NCBI GenBank assembly: GCA_946403615.1
Contig: CAMJAO010000026.1
Coordinates: 1-14,374, forward strand
Direction of reading: 5' to 3'
DNA from: an uncultured Prevotellaceae bacterium
Lineage (GTDB): Bacteria > Bacteroidota > Bacteroidia > Bacteroidales > Bacteroidaceae
Length of the DNA stretch: 14,374 bases
Positions 12,875 through 14,374 of this stretch are shown here, one piece after another. The notes under the pieces were generated by a model that saw only the letters and a program-made list of their open reading frames with translations, did no database searches and had not been told where the DNA came from. How positions within the stretch are numbered: position 1 is the stretch's first letter; every line of letters starts with the position of its first letter. The position numbers and the translations under genes are program-made.

Positions 12875-14374
12875 ATGTACAGAACGAACACTTGTGGGGA
12901 ATTGAGGCTCGCTGATGCGGGAAAACAGGTGACGCTGGCTGGATGGGTGCAGCGGACACGAAAAATGGGGGGCATGACATTCGTTGACCTGCGCGACAGA
13001 TATGGCATTACACAATTGGTCTTCAATGAGGCCTTGAATCAGGACTTGTGTGATCGTGCCAACAAACTGGGACGCGAATTTTGTATTCAGGTCAAAGGTG
13101 AAGTCAGTGAACGCCAGAGCAAGAATAATAACCTGCCTACAGGCGACGTGGAGATCATTGTCTCAGAACTTAATGTGCTGAGCGAGAGCATCACACCGCC
13201 ATTCACCATTGAAGACAACTCCGACGGCGGCGACGATATTCGTATGAAATACCGTTATCTCGACCTCCGGAGAAATGCTGTGCGTAAGAATCTTGAGTTA
13301 CGTCACCGCATGACTATCCTCATACGTAATTTCCTTGACGAGAAGGACTTCATCGAGGTGGAGACTCCTATCCTCATCGGGTCCACACCTGAGGGAGCGC
13401 GTGATTTCGTGGTGCCTTCACGTATGAATCCTGGGCAATTCTATGCCCTTCCGCAGAGCCCGCAGACATTAAAGCAGTTGCTCATGGTCAGCGGTTTTGA
13501 CCGCTATTTCCAGATAGCCAAGTGCTTCCGCGATGAAGACTTGCGCGCAGACAGGCAACCCGAGTTTACTCAGATCGACTGCGAGATGTCGTTCGTCGAG
13601 CAAGACGATGTCATTGACCTCTTCGAGGATATGGCACGCCATCTATTTAAAGAGGTGCGAGGTGTTGAGCTGCCGGCCAAACTTCAGCAGATGACCTGGC
13701 ATGAGGCCATGCGCCGTTTCGGTTCCGATAAACCCGACTTGCGTTTTGGGATGGAGTTTGTCGAATTGATGGATGTTCTCAAAGGTACTGGCACTTTTGC
13801 TGTATTCGACAATGCCGAATACATCGGTGGCATCTGTGTCCCTGGATGTGCCAATTACACTCGCAAACAACTGGACCAACTTACAGAATTCGTCAAGCGT
13901 CCGCAAGTGGGGGCAAAAGGTTTGGTTTATGTGAAATTCAACGAAGATGGTACAGTCAAAACAAGTATTGACAAATTCTATACACCGGAAGTGTGGGCTG
14001 CTCTGAAAGAGAAAACAGGCGCGAAGGACGGTGACCTTGTGCTCATTCTCAGTGGTGATAATGCCAATAAGACACGTACGCAACTTTGCACCCTGCGTCT
14101 TGAGATGGGCGACCGTCTCGGACTGCGCGATAAAGACAAGTTCGAGTGCTTATGGATTATAGACTTCCCGCTCTTTGAGTGGAGCGATGAGGAGCAGCGT
14201 CTCATGGCTGTTCACCATCCCTTCACCATGCCCAATCCCGACGATATACCATTGCTTGAGGAGCATCCTGAACAAGTGAGGGCTAAAGCGTACGATTTCG
14301 TGTGCAATGGCGTCGAACTCGGTGGCGGTTCTCTTCGTATCCATGACGGTAAATTACAGGAGAAGATGTTCAAA
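12875..14374 (+). CDS. aspS: Aspartyl-tRNA synthetase (C-terminus cut by window edge)
   Basis: Class IIb aminoacyl-tRNA synthetase that charges tRNA-Asp in the cytosol. The frame is open from the ATG at 12875 to the right edge: 500 codons, whereas bacterial AspRS is about 580-600, so roughly the last 85-100 residues are outside. Visible are the N-terminal OB-fold anticodon-binding domain (AGWVQRTRKMGGMTFVDLRD), class II motif 1 (FIEVETPILIGSTPEGARDF at about 158-180), the QSPQTLKQ amino-acid-site segment, motif 2 FRDEDLRADRQPEFTQ beginning F218-R219, the bacterial GAD insertion (about 285-415), and GVELGGGSLRIH near 478-490. Motif 3 (GLDR) must lie beyond the edge. An ATG close behind a good promoter supports this start. 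No frameshift was found on reading all codons. Confidence 0.97.
   Translation, partial: MYRTNTCGELRLADAGKQVTLAGWVQRTRKMGGMTFVDLRDRYGITQLVFNEALNQDLCDRANKLGREFCIQVKGEVSERQSKNNNLPTGDVEIIVSELNVLSESITPPFTIEDNSDGGDDIRMKYRYLDLRRNAVRKNLELRHRMTILIRNFLDEKDFIEVETPILIGSTPEGARDFVVPSRMNPGQFYALPQSPQTLKQLLMVSGFDRYFQIAKCFRDEDLRADRQPEFTQIDCEMSFVEQDDVIDLFEDMARHLFKEVRGVELPAKLQQMTWHEAMRRFGSDKPDLRFGMEFVELMDVLKGTGTFAVFDNAEYIGGICVPGCANYTRKQLDQLTEFVKRPQVGAKGLVYVKFNEDGTVKTSIDKFYTPEVWAALKEKTGAKDGDLVLILSGDNANKTRTQLCTLRLEMGDRLGLRDKDKFECLWIIDFPLFEWSDEEQRLMAVHHPFTMPNPDDIPLLEEHPEQVRAKAYDFVCNGVELGGGSLRIHDGKLQEKMFK

Noticed and set aside
1..14374. CRISPR array, insertion sequence, phage or toxin-antitoxin module
   Set aside because: No regularly spaced repeats, transposase or integrase motifs, terminal inverted repeats or small toxin/antitoxin pairs were seen.

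Overview
The window looks like a chromosomal segment of a Bacteroidota bacterium, most likely Bacteroidales and probably Prevotella-like. Two things support this. The proteins include a Bacteroidetes-type Wzc, RNase Y beside ZapA, and a bifunctional HisB. Six intergenic sites also carry the Bacteroidetes -7 element TAnnTTTG, five of them with a TTTG 19-23 bases upstream, and no clear Shine-Dalgarno sites are visible. No transposase, integrase, phage gene, CRISPR array, tRNA or rRNA was seen. The segment reads as core genome plus the edge of a surface-polysaccharide locus.

Region 1 (1-4790, minus strand) is an exopolysaccharide or capsule operon. Transcription runs from a polyprenyl-phosphate sugar-1-phosphate transferase (WbaP/WcaJ type), through RfbA (dTDP-glucose synthesis), to a Wzc-like chain-length regulator and tyrosine autokinase whose last codons run off the left edge. 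Together they prime the lipid carrier, make a nucleotide-sugar precursor and control polymer export.

Region 2 (4996-8020, plus strand) starts at a divergent promoter. It holds a 210-residue protein of unknown function, then a second promoter driving a 97-residue coiled-coil protein, ZapA and RNase Y. A perfect 16-bp hairpin closes the region. It combines a Z-ring factor with the membrane-anchored endonuclease that initiates mRNA decay.

Region 3 (8096-9559, minus strand) is a two-gene unit: a secreted Sel1-repeat protein with seven exact 36-residue repeats, and a 136-residue unknown protein with a polyglutamate run encoded by a GAA repeat.

Region 4 (9712-12641, minus strand) is a co-directional trio: a TrmH/SpoU-family RNA methyltransferase, a six-helix cysteine-rich membrane protein of unknown function, and HisB (histidinol-phosphatase/IGP dehydratase). 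HisB is separated from other his genes and is followed by a GC-rich hairpin.

Region 5 (12821-14374, plus strand) is aspS, transcribed divergently from region 4 and cut by the right edge after 500 codons.

I do not see a clearly new multi-gene system. The best leads are the coiled-coil protein upstream of zapA, the unknown protein divergent from the polysaccharide operon, and the altered metal site of HisB.
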